This document shows, piece by piece, positions 1-6,987 of a DNA stretch of 13,362 bases. The position numbers and the translations under genes were made by a program. Each line of letters starts with the position of its first letter. Position 1 is the first letter of the stretch. The notes beneath the pieces were generated by a model. It was not told the origin of the DNA. It saw only the letters and a program-made list of their open reading frames with translations, and searched no databases. Source of the DNA: Euryarchaeota archaeon UBA486 (GTDB lineage: Archaea > Thermoplasmatota > Poseidoniia > Poseidoniales > Poseidoniaceae); assembly GCA_002497765.1 (NCBI GenBank), contig DAET01000057.1:744-14105 (forward strand), given 5' to 3'.

Positions 1-62
1 GAGAAGATGATGGATTCGCTTCCGCAGTCGCGGCAGCTCACTCGGAGGAAATGGTTGGTCAT
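1..62 (-). CDS. rps27e: Ribosomal protein eS27 (N-terminal fragment)
   Basis: Small-subunit ribosomal protein with a zinc ribbon; only the first 20 codons lie in the window, the rest runs off the left edge. The visible residues read MTNHFLRVSCRDCGSESIIF, which matches the start of archaeal eS27, including the first CxxC pair of the zinc ribbon (C10 and C13) and the following aromatic-rich strand. The ATG is preceded by GAGGTG with 6 bases of spacing, and this ribosome binding site overlaps the stop codon of the eL42 gene, so the two are co-transcribed and probably translationally coupled. An eL42-eS27 pair is a common archaeal order. The second CxxC cannot be checked here. Confidence 0.85.
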   Translation of the reverse strand, partial: MTNHFLRVSCRDCGSESIIF

Positions 63-72
63 TGGAAACACC

Positions 73-357
73 TCAACGGTCGACAAGTTCGAATTTCTTG
101 GCTCGCTTGCAAGGAGCGTAGTGCGCTTTGCCCGTTTCCGTGCAGCGGTAGAGAATGTTGACACGCTTGGTGGGCTTTTCACGGCCATCGGGCTTGGGAC
201 GAGGGAAACCTCGGTAACCGGCCATGACACGACGGAATCGGCGCTGACCCCAGCGAAGCTCGGAGGCTCGCTTCTTCTTCACTCGCTCCACCGTGTGGAG
301 GGTGTGCTTGCCAGCCGATGGGCTGTAGCGCATAACTTGACGGGGTCGCTTCACCAT
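73..357 (-). CDS. rpl44e: Ribosomal protein eL42 (archaeal L44e)
   Basis: Large-subunit ribosomal protein of 94 residues, the usual archaeal length. The family core is clear: HTVERVKKKRASEL (residues 18-34 region), the WGQRRFRR block (36-43), GYRGFPRPKPDGREKPTK (47-64) and the KFELV C-terminus. The start at 357 is preferred over an ATG at 411 because homologues begin here and because AGGTG lies 5 bases upstream. Oddity: archaeal eL42 normally carries a zinc ribbon with CPxC near the N-terminus and CxxC near the C-terminus. Here the first pair reads S12-P-S-A15 and the second C72-T-E-T75, so three of four ligands are gone; a stray C83 is the only other cysteine. The protein is otherwise well conserved, so it is probably a functional C-minus form rather than a pseudogene. 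First gene of a minus-strand operon continuing into eS27. Confidence 0.93.
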   Translation of the reverse strand: MVKRPRQVMRYSPSAGKHTLHTVERVKKKRASELRWGQRRFRRVMAGYRGFPRPKPDGREKPTKRVNILYRCTETGKAHYAPCKRAKKFELVDR

Positions 358-392
358 GTGAACACCTAAGCGTTCAGCCCACAGAGGTCGGG

Positions 393-400
393 TATTTATG
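393..400 (-). promoter_or_regulatory. Putative TATA box for the eL42-eS27 operon
   Basis: On the minus strand the octamer CATAAATA lies with its centre about 39 bases upstream of the eL42 start. With archaeal initiation about 25 bases downstream of the TATA box, the mRNA would begin near 371 and have a leader of about 14 bases that just contains the Shine-Dalgarno sequence. Seen as sequence and spacing only; no transcription data. Confidence 0.5.
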
Positions 401-458
401 CCCTCCGCCATGCGTTTTGGACAACTTCAACGCACTGCGTCGCTGTGTGAGGGATTCT

Positions 459-466
459 CTATAAGA
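459..466 (+). promoter_or_regulatory. Putative TATA box, leaderless geometry
   Basis: CTATAAGA sits with TATAAG starting 27 bases upstream of the ATG at 487. That is the distance expected if transcription begins at or next to the start codon, implying a leaderless mRNA. It also argues against the in-frame ATG at 466, which overlaps this box. No Shine-Dalgarno sequence is visible before 487. Confidence 0.5.
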
Positions 467-486
467 TGAGGGGGACAGCACACCGC

Positions 487-1284
487 ATGGAAGAGGCGAC
501 GCAAGCCTTCGTTTTCTTCTGGCTTGCAGGTCTCTTTGTCCTCTCAGGCGGCATGTTGGGTTTGTTTTCCAAGGTAGCCGTGCAACGCAAAATCGGGCTT
601 GCGATGGCTTCTGCGGGGCTTCTCTCGCTCATGGCCACGCCTTGGACCCTCTCGTTTTCTCCGTCGAGTGCATTTGGCCACTTGCTCGGGAGCCTTGTTG
701 GGCCAAGTGTCCTCTTGGGCGTGGGCTTCTATCTCATCACCTTCTCAGGAAACGTTCCGGTGGGTCAACTCTCCCGGGCTGACCGAAAAACCGGCGTGGT
801 GATGGTGTTGACAGGTGTCCTGTGGTTGGAGGCCATGCACTGGTGGGAGCTCACGCCAACGTATCCCGGTGAAGTCAACCGATACTGGCTAATTTTCTGG
901 CCGACGATGCTGTTGGGTGTGCTCGCCTTCGGTGCAGGCGCTGCTGCCCTCGTCGGCTTGGTTGGCGAGGATCGCCAACAAGAGCAGCGTTTGATGACCT
1001 TGCTTGCCGCGTTTTCAGGACTGTTGCTGTTGTTGGGGGCCTTCCTTGACGGCCCCAACGTCAACCATGATCAATTCGCGATTGAAGTGGTCCTCGCAGC
1101 AGCGGATCTCTTCGGCGTGATGGTCGGCGCTGCCATCGCCGTCCTGGTGTTTGCGCTGGTCTTGGGCGTGTACGAATCACAACAGCCCGCTCCCCATCGA
1201 TTGGCACCGCCGACGACCGAGCAGTTGGCTCAGGCGAGCAAGGTCATCGCCAGCAACATCAGCGGAGGTGATGAGTCTGAGTAA
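487..1284 (+). CDS. Multi-pass membrane protein of unknown function
   Basis: A 265-residue integral membrane protein with about seven hydrophobic segments (near residues 6-28, 36-52, 64-86, 103-119, 132-158, 168-187 and 201-228) and a soluble C-terminal tail of about 35 residues rich in polar and acidic residues (ending GGDESE). I do not recognise a family or any catalytic motif. A Trp/His-rich loop (HWWELTPTYP, 118-127) lies between segments 4 and 5. I place the start at 487 because a TATA-like box ends at 466, which would put the transcript start at this ATG; an in-frame ATG at 466 would add seven residues but lies inside the promoter. The 3' end overlaps the next membrane protein gene by 14 bases, so the two are almost certainly co-expressed and may form a complex. 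Confidence 0.75.
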   Translation: MEEATQAFVFFWLAGLFVLSGGMLGLFSKVAVQRKIGLAMASAGLLSLMATPWTLSFSPSSAFGHLLGSLVGPSVLLGVGFYLITFSGNVPVGQLSRADRKTGVVMVLTGVLWLEAMHWWELTPTYPGEVNRYWLIFWPTMLLGVLAFGAGAAALVGLVGEDRQQEQRLMTLLAAFSGLLLLLGAFLDGPNVNHDQFAIEVVLAAADLFGVMVGAAIAVLVFALVLGVYESQQPAPHRLAPPTTEQLAQASKVIASNISGGDESE

Positions 1285-1738
1285 GGCCGATGCACCCGTT
1301 TCCATGCTCAACACTGGCGCCAAGGTGGTGCTGCCGTTTGTGGCCGTGGTCCTGAGTGTGATCTACCTCTCTGGTGGATCAACCGATGGTGCGCTGGTAC
1401 GCTTTGCCAATGCCCTTCTCACTTCCTTCACGCTGTTTTCCTTCATTTTGTTGCTGACCTTGTTCGTCTACGGTGATGCCAGAAAACGCCCTATTGCTCC
1501 TTTGTTTGGCATGGCCGTCAGCGTTGGTTTGGGCACGGCCTTGACGGTGTTTTTCCTCTCCCAGGGTGAATTGTTGATGGAGGACAACGGTTCCGTGCGC
1601 GCTCAAGCCCTTTCCAACATCATTCGATTCAGCACAACGGCCGTCGGGGTTGGCCTTGCCGGAATGGTCGTCGCTGGAACGTTGTTTGCCAGCCTCATGA
1701 GCGGTCCAAGCCGTACGATTCACTTCGAAGAGGAGTGA
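1271..1738 (+). CDS. Four-helix membrane protein of unknown function
   Basis: Predicted 155-residue membrane protein with about four transmembrane helices (near residues 17-34, 46-67, 77-97 and 120-142) and a short acidic C-terminus (HFEEE). No recognisable family. It overlaps the preceding membrane-protein gene by 14 bases in a different frame, typical of translational coupling. Start choice is uncertain: the ATG at 1271 directly abuts a full Shine-Dalgarno sequence GGAGGTG (1264-1270), which is closer than normal; an in-frame ATG at 1304 (residue 12) would still keep all four helices but would be about 33 bases from that site. Partner role with the upstream gene is inferred from the overlap only. 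Confidence 0.7.
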   Translation: MSLSKADAPVSMLNTGAKVVLPFVAVVLSVIYLSGGSTDGALVRFANALLTSFTLFSFILLLTLFVYGDARKRPIAPLFGMAVSVGLGTALTVFFLSQGELLMEDNGSVRAQALSNIIRFSTTAVGVGLAGMVVAGTLFASLMSGPSRTIHFEEE

Positions 1739-1764
1739 CCGTCGCCTCAAGGCGTGCCGTTGAA

Positions 1765-1772
1765 TTCATAAG
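1765..1772 (+). promoter_or_regulatory. Putative TATA box for eL37
   Basis: TTCATAAG, centred about 39 bases upstream of the eL37 ATG. The predicted transcript start would leave a leader of about 14 bases holding the Shine-Dalgarno AGGTGA (1798-1803). The same spacing is seen before eL42 and purF in this window. Sequence and spacing only. Confidence 0.45.
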
Positions 1773-1807
1773 GAGGAGGTCGGTGGGCGAGTCGTTCAGG
1801 TGAGCGC

Positions 1808-1987
1808 ATGTCCAAAGGTACACCATCCATGGGTCGACGCCAAAAGACCACCCACATCCGTTGCCGACGCTGCGGACGCAATGCGTACCACAAGCAGAAG
1901 AAGGTCTGCGCATCCTGCGGCTATGGAGAAACCTCCAAGATTCGCAAATACAACTGGTCGAAGAAGACCCACCGCCCCAAGGCCTGA
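1808..1987 (+). CDS. rpl37e: Ribosomal protein eL37
   Basis: A 59-residue zinc-ribbon protein of the large ribosomal subunit. The sequence opens with MSKGTPSMGRRQKTTH, the nearly invariant eL37 N-terminus, followed by CRRCG (ligands C19, C22) and CASCG (C34, C37) and ending in the family signature KIRKYNWSKK. All four zinc cysteines are intact, unlike those of eL42 in the same window. AGGTGA lies 4 bases before the ATG. In many archaea eL37 follows an LSm-protein gene; none is present here, and the gene instead sits between membrane-protein genes and purF. The open frames visible in the other phases across this gene are shadows. Confidence 0.95.
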   Translation: MSKGTPSMGRRQKTTHIRCRRCGRNAYHKQKKVCASCGYGETSKIRKYNWSKKTHRPKA

Positions 1988-2002
1988 AGGTTTCGTATCG
2001 CA

Positions 2003-2010
2003 ACGATAAG
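2003..2010 (+). promoter_or_regulatory. Putative TATA box for purF
   Basis: ACGATAAG, with the ATAA beginning 40 bases upstream of the purF ATG, in the gap between eL37 and purF. Predicted initiation near 2032 would give a short leader that contains the ribosome binding site GAGGCG at 2035-2040. The match is modest, so purF may instead be co-transcribed with eL37. Confidence 0.35.
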
Positions 2011-2045
2011 AAGCAACCACGAATTGGTTGGATTGAGGCGAACGC

Positions 2046-3587
2046 ATGTGCGGTATCATCGGCATTGTCGGTCAACAAGGTGCGCATGTCAATCAACTCC
2101 TCTATGACGGCTTAACCGTCCTCCAACACCGAGGCCAGGACGCAGCTGGCATCCTGACCGATGTTGACGGTCATTTTCGACTTCGAAAGTCAAACGGCCT
2201 CGTCTCGGACGTCTTCTTCAAGCGCCACATGCTTCGCCTTGAGGGCAATGTCGGCATCGGCCATGTGCGCTACCCAACAGCCGGCTCTTCCTCTCGTGCC
2301 GAGGCCCAACCCTTCTACGTGAACTCACCTTATGGGATCGCCCTTGCCCACAACGGGAACCTCACCAACGCAGAAGAATTGGGTCGATTTTTGAGAGACG
2401 AATGCATGCGCCACATCAACACGACGAGCGATTCTGAACTGCTCTTGAACGCCCTGGCTGTCGAACTCGGCGAGCGCAGTTCTGCCCTGCGGATTCAGGG
2501 TGATCCACACATGAACATCGAAACGGTGTTTGGTGCCGTCAGTGCAGTGAACAGCCGGGTTCGCGGTGGTTATGCCTGTGTTTCGGTCATTTCAGGATAC
2601 GGTTTGCTCGCCTTCCGCGACCCCAACGGCATTCGTCCGCTGGTCTATGGCCAGCGTGAATTCGACGGTCGTACCGAATACATCGTGGCCAGTGAAAGTG
2701 TGGCCATTACGGCGCTTGGATTTGAGATCGTGCGTGATGTGCTCCCCGGAGAGGCGATTTTCATCAGCGCCTCCGGCCATTTCTTTTCACGGCAGTGTTC
2801 CGAGCCTGCCTCCTACACGCCGTGCATTTTCGAACACGTGTACTTTGCACGCCCGGATTCGGTCATCGACGGCATGTCGGTCTACCAATCCCGTCTCAAC
2901 CAAGGGCAGCGACTGGCTGAGCGCATGTTGGCATCGTGGCCCGACCACGACATCGATGTCGTCATCCCGATTCCAGATTCAGGCCGCATCGCCGCCCTGC
3001 AAATGGCCAAGGCGTTGAACCTCCCCTACAGGGAGGGGTTCGTCAAAAACCGATATGTTGGTCGGACATTCATCATGCCCGGTCAGGCGCTAAGGGAGAA
3101 ATCCGTTCGCAGAAAACTCAACGCCATTGAGCATGAATTCCGGGGCAAGAATGTGTTGTTGGTCGATGATTCCATCGTCAGAGGGACCACCAGCGCGCAA
3201 ATCATCGAGATGGCAAGGGACGTTGGGGCAGCCAAGGTCTACTTTGCCTCGGCTGCACCTCCTGTTCGACATCCGAACGTCTACGGAATTGACATGCCCG
3301 CTGTGAACGAATTTATTGCCAACGGCCGAAGCATAGAGCAGATTAACCAAACCATCGGCAGTGATCGGTTGTTCTATCAGACCCTTGACGACCTCATCGA
3401 TGTCACGCTCCAACCTTCGTCGGATGTAACCGCCTTTGATGCCAGCTGTTTCAACGGCGAGTACATCACGGGCGACATCGATGAAGCCTACCTCCAGAAA
3501 CTCGACGACGCCCGAAACGATGCGGCGAAGGGGCAATCGCATGCGGATGATGCGGTGATTGACCTTCACAACGACGAAGCGCTTTGA
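2046..3587 (+). CDS. purF: Amidophosphoribosyltransferase (E. coli-type)
   Basis: Cytosolic enzyme of the first committed step of purine synthesis: PRPP plus glutamine gives 5-phosphoribosylamine, glutamate and pyrophosphate. It has 513 residues, close to the 505 of the E. coli enzyme. The N-terminal glutaminase domain begins MCGIIGIVG with nucleophile C2 exposed directly after Met removal, so there is no propeptide; further glutaminase motifs are LQHRGQDAAGI (26-36), GHVRYPTAGSSS (72-83) and AHNGNLTN (101-108). The phosphoribosyltransferase domain carries KNRYVGRTFIMPGQ (334-347) and the PRPP loop VLLVDDSIVRGTTS (370-383). The whole chain, including the C-terminal stretch CFNGEYITGDIDEAYL, follows the gammaproteobacterial form closely. 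It lacks the set of cysteines that hold the iron-sulphur cluster of the Bacillus type (for example N where HPCFYGID has C). GAGGCG lies 5 bases before the ATG. Confidence 0.97.
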   Translation: MCGIIGIVGQQGAHVNQLLYDGLTVLQHRGQDAAGILTDVDGHFRLRKSNGLVSDVFFKRHMLRLEGNVGIGHVRYPTAGSSSRAEAQPFYVNSPYGIALAHNGNLTNAEELGRFLRDECMRHINTTSDSELLLNALAVELGERSSALRIQGDPHMNIETVFGAVSAVNSRVRGGYACVSVISGYGLLAFRDPNGIRPLVYGQREFDGRTEYIVASESVAITALGFEIVRDVLPGEAIFISASGHFFSRQCSEPASYTPCIFEHVYFARPDSVIDGMSVYQSRLNQGQRLAERMLASWPDHDIDVVIPIPDSGRIAALQMAKALNLPYREGFVKNRYVGRTFIMPGQALREKSVRRKLNAIEHEFRGKNVLLVDDSIVRGTTSAQIIEMARDVGAAKVYFASAAPPVRHPNVYGIDMPAVNEFIANGRSIEQINQTIGSDRLFYQTLDDLIDVTLQPSSDVTAFDASCFNGEYITGDIDEAYLQKLDDARNDAAKGQSHADDAVIDLHNDEAL

Positions 3588-3635
3588 TGTCCACGAAGAG
3601 CGAGTGCTTTTCTACGACCCTGCCGACAACCCTCC

Positions 3636-5258
3636 ATGGTCTCCACCCGCTCTGTGGTCTCGCTGCTGCGCCCTGAGGCCAAAGTGCACCACTTGGCAGT
3701 GGACGATTCGTCTGATTCCATCGCCTGGGTGGAAGGTTCCGGCACCGTTCATTTGGGTCGTCTCGAGGACGGTGGACGACTCGATGTGGCTGGTGTCTTC
3801 ACCACGCAGCACCGTGTTACCTACCTCGGCTTTCACCGCGGCGGGTTGCTGGTTGGAGATGACCTTGAATCACTGATGTTCTACGATTTGGATGGGTCCT
3901 TGGTTGAAACACAAGCCATTGACGGCGGCGTTCAATCATGTCATGTAATGGCCCTCAAGGTCGTCGTGTTGAGCGGCATGGGCGAAGTGGTGCTCGTTCA
4001 GCGCGAACGAGACAGCGTGAACCTGTCCAGCAAGCTAGGGTTGGATGATGTGGTCCACGTTGAGGTTCACGGAGAGCGCTTGTACGTCGCCGAGCAACGC
4101 GGTACGGTCTTGACATGCACGGAAGACAGCGTCGTCTGGCGTCGACCTCCTCGTGGCGAGCACGGCGAGCGCATCACCGCCCTTGGTTTGACCAAAGAAG
4201 GCCGCCTGTTCTTGACAAGAGAGGGGCATGCGCTCGTGTCCGGGGAGGAAGAGGCTATTGAGTTTGAAGTGTGGCAAGATGACCAGCTTTTGGCTCGCAA
4301 CGACCTACGTATGCGAATGCTTACTTCTTCGGTAGCATCCTGGGGGGCTGTGCTTGGATTCGACGATGGGACGGTTCATCGCTTGTATGAGGACGGTCGA
4401 ATGGAATGTGTCCTCGAGACTGGGTATGGCGTCTTCACGTGTCTGGAGCATCGGTCGGGCGTCATTGCCAGCTCCTGGTTTTACATCCACGGCGAGGAGG
4501 ATGAACAGCCATGGAAGGTGGAGCATCAAGGGATGCCTCGGTTGATGGTCGTAAGCGAACGCCATCAAGGTCTTCTCTTTGCAGGTGATGACCAGAACGA
4601 TTACACCGCACCTGAACCGATCGGCTGGATTGATCTTGAAGCACCCGTGCAAGAAATGGATGCTGCGGAACTGACGCAGTGGTTCCAAGAGGCGCCAGCA
4701 GCTGACGGTCTGACCGCCGAAGAGTTGTACGGTGGTGAGGACGACGTGCTCCACCTCCTGACCGAGGAAGAACGTCAGCAATTCCAGACCGTTTCGAGCG
4801 GAACGAGTCATGCGTCCCTTCTGGCTGCGATGGATGAGGATGTCTCGACCACGGAGGTGAAGGTTGAGCCGACATCGGAAAACGACCTGCTTGAGGCCCT
4901 CCAAGGAATCGAAGAGTTGGCACTTGATGAGACGGGTGAGTTGATGGACGCCCTCGCAGCTTCCGTTGACGAATTCATTCCTCCCCGTGCCATTGCCGGC
5001 GACGACCAGCGCCACACGGCAGGCGATGACGGTACCTGCGTGGTGGTCTTGGACGGGCGTGGGTCGTTCGACCCGCAGGAACAAATCGCTTCGTGGTCGT
5101 GGCACGATGACCGAGGTCGTGAACTTGCCGCGACATCTCAACTCAAACTCAAGCTCCCGTTGGGTCAACACCGATTTGAATTGCGTGTCGTTGACCACCA
5201 AGGGGCATGGACCACCGATGCTGTGGTGATTCACATTGTTGATGGCTCAACCTCATGA
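3636..5258 (+). CDS. Cytoplasmic beta-propeller protein with C-terminal PKD domain
   Basis: A 540-residue protein of unknown function. Residues about 1-335 consist of repeated short beta strands with WD40/PQQ-like propeller character (for example IAWVEGSGTVHLG at 29-41, LYVAEQRGTVLTC at 149-161, LGFDDGTVHRLYEDGR at 240-255). Residues about 336-447 form an acidic, probably helical linker. Residues about 449-537 look like a PKD (immunoglobulin-like) domain: PPRAIAGDDQ, then LDGRGSFDP, then SWSWHDDRG and a closing LRVVDHQGAWTTDAVVIHI. There is no signal peptide or membrane segment, which is unusual because PKD domains are mostly extracellular. No Shine-Dalgarno precedes the ATG; a T-rich stretch (3608-3614) lies about 25 bases upstream, so a leaderless transcript is possible. 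The gene follows purF by 48 bases. Function not inferable. Confidence 0.8.
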   Translation: MVSTRSVVSLLRPEAKVHHLAVDDSSDSIAWVEGSGTVHLGRLEDGGRLDVAGVFTTQHRVTYLGFHRGGLLVGDDLESLMFYDLDGSLVETQAIDGGVQSCHVMALKVVVLSGMGEVVLVQRERDSVNLSSKLGLDDVVHVEVHGERLYVAEQRGTVLTCTEDSVVWRRPPRGEHGERITALGLTKEGRLFLTREGHALVSGEEEAIEFEVWQDDQLLARNDLRMRMLTSSVASWGAVLGFDDGTVHRLYEDGRMECVLETGYGVFTCLEHRSGVIASSWFYIHGEEDEQPWKVEHQGMPRLMVVSERHQGLLFAGDDQNDYTAPEPIGWIDLEAPVQEMDAAELTQWFQEAPAADGLTAEELYGGEDDVLHLLTEEERQQFQTVSSGTSHASLLAAMDEDVSTTEVKVEPTSENDLLEALQGIEELALDETGELMDALAASVDEFIPPRAIAGDDQRHTAGDDGTCVVVLDGRGSFDPQEQIASWSWHDDRGRELAATSQLKLKLPLGQHRFELRVVDHQGAWTTDAVVIHIVDGSTS

Positions 5259-5280
5259 AGGGGTTGCGTGTCACCGAACC

Positions 5281-6051
5281 ATGGGCCTTCGAGAACCGTG
5301 GATTGAACATTTCTTCGTTGGTCCTCTCCAGATGCGTTGTTCTGTGGTCACCGATCCCGCAACGGGCGATACCATCATCATCGACGGTGGGGATGAGCCA
5401 CAACGCATCATTGACTGGATTGATGCCTTCGAAGGCCCCGGTCCGAACTGGACCACAGGTCCGGAAAACGCCTCAGCAGCCCAGGAACGTGCGTTGCCAA
5501 GGCGGCGTGTTGTCGCGTTGGTCAACACGCACGCTCACTTTGACCACAGCGGTTTCATTCCAGCGCTACGGGAACATTACGATGTGGAGTGGTACCTCCA
5601 TCCGGACGATGACTTTCTCCAAACCCTCGCCCAAGCTTCAGGACGACGCTACGGCCTCGCACTGCCAGAACCGGCCGTCGCTGACCAGGCCTTTGAAGCA
5701 GGCAAAACATACCGCTTTGGCACCCTTGAACTCCGTGTGCTGCACACGCCCGGGCACACCCTTGGCGGGTGTTGCCTGTTGGTTCAAGTCGAGAACGGCC
5801 CCGACCATGTCTTTGTCGGTGACACGCTCTTCGCGGGTTCAGTCGGACGAACCGATATCGCCAACTCCGGCGGCGATTTCGACCTGCTCGCCCGTTCCAT
5901 TCACACCCAATTGTGGCCCCTGGACGAAGACACCATCGTTCATCCCGGTCATGGCCCCCTGACCACCGTTGGTCACGAAAAGCGGACGAATCCATTTGTG
6001 GGCGAGCCTGCTGGTGCAGGTGGTACATACGGGTTTGGTAAGTACGCTTGA
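5281..6051 (+). CDS. Metallo-beta-lactamase-fold hydrolase (glyoxalase II-like)
   Basis: A 256-residue zinc hydrolase resembling the glyoxalase II / YcbL group, which hydrolyses thioesters such as S-lactoylglutathione; the actual substrate here is unknown. Metal-binding motifs are complete: THAHFDH (H84, H86, D88, H89), TPGHT (H159), GDTLF (D181) and HPGHGP (H224). The C-terminal block SVGRTDI...HPGHGPLT...KRTNPF is characteristic of this group. Between the first strands and the THAHFDH motif is an extra polar segment of about 25 residues (52-76). Start: in-frame ATGs at 5242 and 5281 are possible; I prefer 5281 because homologues start a few residues before the F-V-G-P-L-Q strand. The 5242 start would overlap the upstream gene by 17 bases. 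The stop codon directly abuts the convergent etfA stop, with no intergenic base. Confidence 0.9.
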   Translation: MGLREPWIEHFFVGPLQMRCSVVTDPATGDTIIIDGGDEPQRIIDWIDAFEGPGPNWTTGPENASAAQERALPRRRVVALVNTHAHFDHSGFIPALREHYDVEWYLHPDDDFLQTLAQASGRRYGLALPEPAVADQAFEAGKTYRFGTLELRVLHTPGHTLGGCCLLVQVENGPDHVFVGDTLFAGSVGRTDIANSGGDFDLLARSIHTQLWPLDEDTIVHPGHGPLTTVGHEKRTNPFVGEPAGAGGTYGFGKYA

Positions 6052-6978
6052 TCAGCCCATCATGCCTTTGAGGCTCTCATGAAGCACCGGAAGGGCTTCT
6101 TCCCAAGTGGCCACGATGCCGTAATCGGCGTGTTGGAAGATGGGGGCGTCGGCATCTTTGTTGATGGCAACGATGTACTTCGAAGAGCGCATCCCTGCGA
6201 GGTGCTGAATGGCACCTGAAATACCGACGGCGATGTACAGGTTCGGGTTGACGGTCTTGCCGGTCTGCCCAACCTGCATGGAATGGGGAATGGCTTCCCA
6301 CGTATCCACGGCGGCTCGAGATGCACCGACAGCCGCTCCGATGGTGTCGGCAATGGCTTCGAGGTGCGTGAAGTTGTCAGGTGAGCCCATGCCACGGCCG
6401 CCGGAGATGATGATGTTGGCCTCTGCGACGTCGAGGCGCTCTGATGCCCTGGCCATGAATTCCTGAACCGAGGTCGCCACGTTCCCGTCCGTGTCAATGA
6501 CGGAAACATCGGTTGCGCCACCGGTGGCAGGTGCAAAGACGTTTGATCGGACCGAAACAACCACGTCGCCACTGGCGGACACGGTTTGCATGGCTTTGCC
6601 GCTGTAAACGGGTGAAGTGATCGAGCCGCCCTCGATCTTCACAGCGTCTTGGACCACCGAGAGGTTTCGTCGGGCGGCCAAGCGTGCAGCGAGGTCCTTG
6701 GATTGAGGGCTGGCGCCCGTGATGATGGTTCCCTGAGGGACGACGGCGTCCAGTGCTTCTGCCCAGCCGCTGGCGTCGTAGTGGGCGAAAGCGCCCGACT
6801 TGGCGGCGATGATGGTGGCGGCACCCATGCCGGCAGCACCACTGGCTTGGCCAGCGTCCGTGCAGGGCACGACGAGGGTTGGTTCCCCACCGAGGGTGTT
6901 CGCAGCGCTGACGAGTTCAGCGGTGCTTGGGTGGACGGCGTTGTTGTTCATTTCTGCAATAACAATGGTTTGTGTCAT
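6052..6978 (-). CDS. etfA: Electron transfer flavoprotein alpha subunit
   Basis: FAD-binding subunit (308 residues) of the ETF heterodimer, which accepts electrons from acyl-CoA dehydrogenases and passes them to ETF:quinone oxidoreductase. The C-terminal FAD domain has SGGRGMGSPDNF (192-203), GASRAAVD (218-225), QVGQTGK (235-241) and the family signature from LYIAVGISGAIQHLAG through IVAIN (247-273), followed by KDADAPIF and ADYGIVA. Length and motifs fit the mitochondrial/proteobacterial group I ETF rather than the bifurcating type. It lies 9 bases downstream of etfB, and its ribosome binding site GAGGTGA overlaps the etfB stop, so the pair is an operon. Probable electron donors include the acyl-CoA dehydrogenase at 11753-12928. 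Confidence 0.96.
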   Translation of the reverse strand: MTQTIVIAEMNNNAVHPSTAELVSAANTLGGEPTLVVPCTDAGQASGAAGMGAATIIAAKSGAFAHYDASGWAEALDAVVPQGTIITGASPQSKDLAARLAARRNLSVVQDAVKIEGGSITSPVYSGKAMQTVSASGDVVVSVRSNVFAPATGGATDVSVIDTDGNVATSVQEFMARASERLDVAEANIIISGGRGMGSPDNFTHLEAIADTIGAAVGASRAAVDTWEAIPHSMQVGQTGKTVNPNLYIAVGISGAIQHLAGMRSSKYIVAINKDADAPIFQHADYGIVATWEEALPVLHESLKGMMG

Positions 6979-6987
6979 GGAATCACC

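Noticed and set aside
73..357. Identification of the first complete gene as ribosomal protein eL34
   Set aside because: The WGQRRFRR and GFPRPKPDGREKPTK blocks are those of eL42 (L44e), not the RTPGG motif of eL34.
4305..5234. Minus-strand open frame of 309 codons
   Set aside because: Antisense to the propeller/PKD gene; no recognisable domain, no ribosome binding site, and the plus-strand product shows clear domain structure.
6040..6065. Transcription terminator between the convergent hydrolase and etfA genes
   Set aside because: The two stop codons are adjacent and no T-run or stem is visible; the region is fully coding on both sides.
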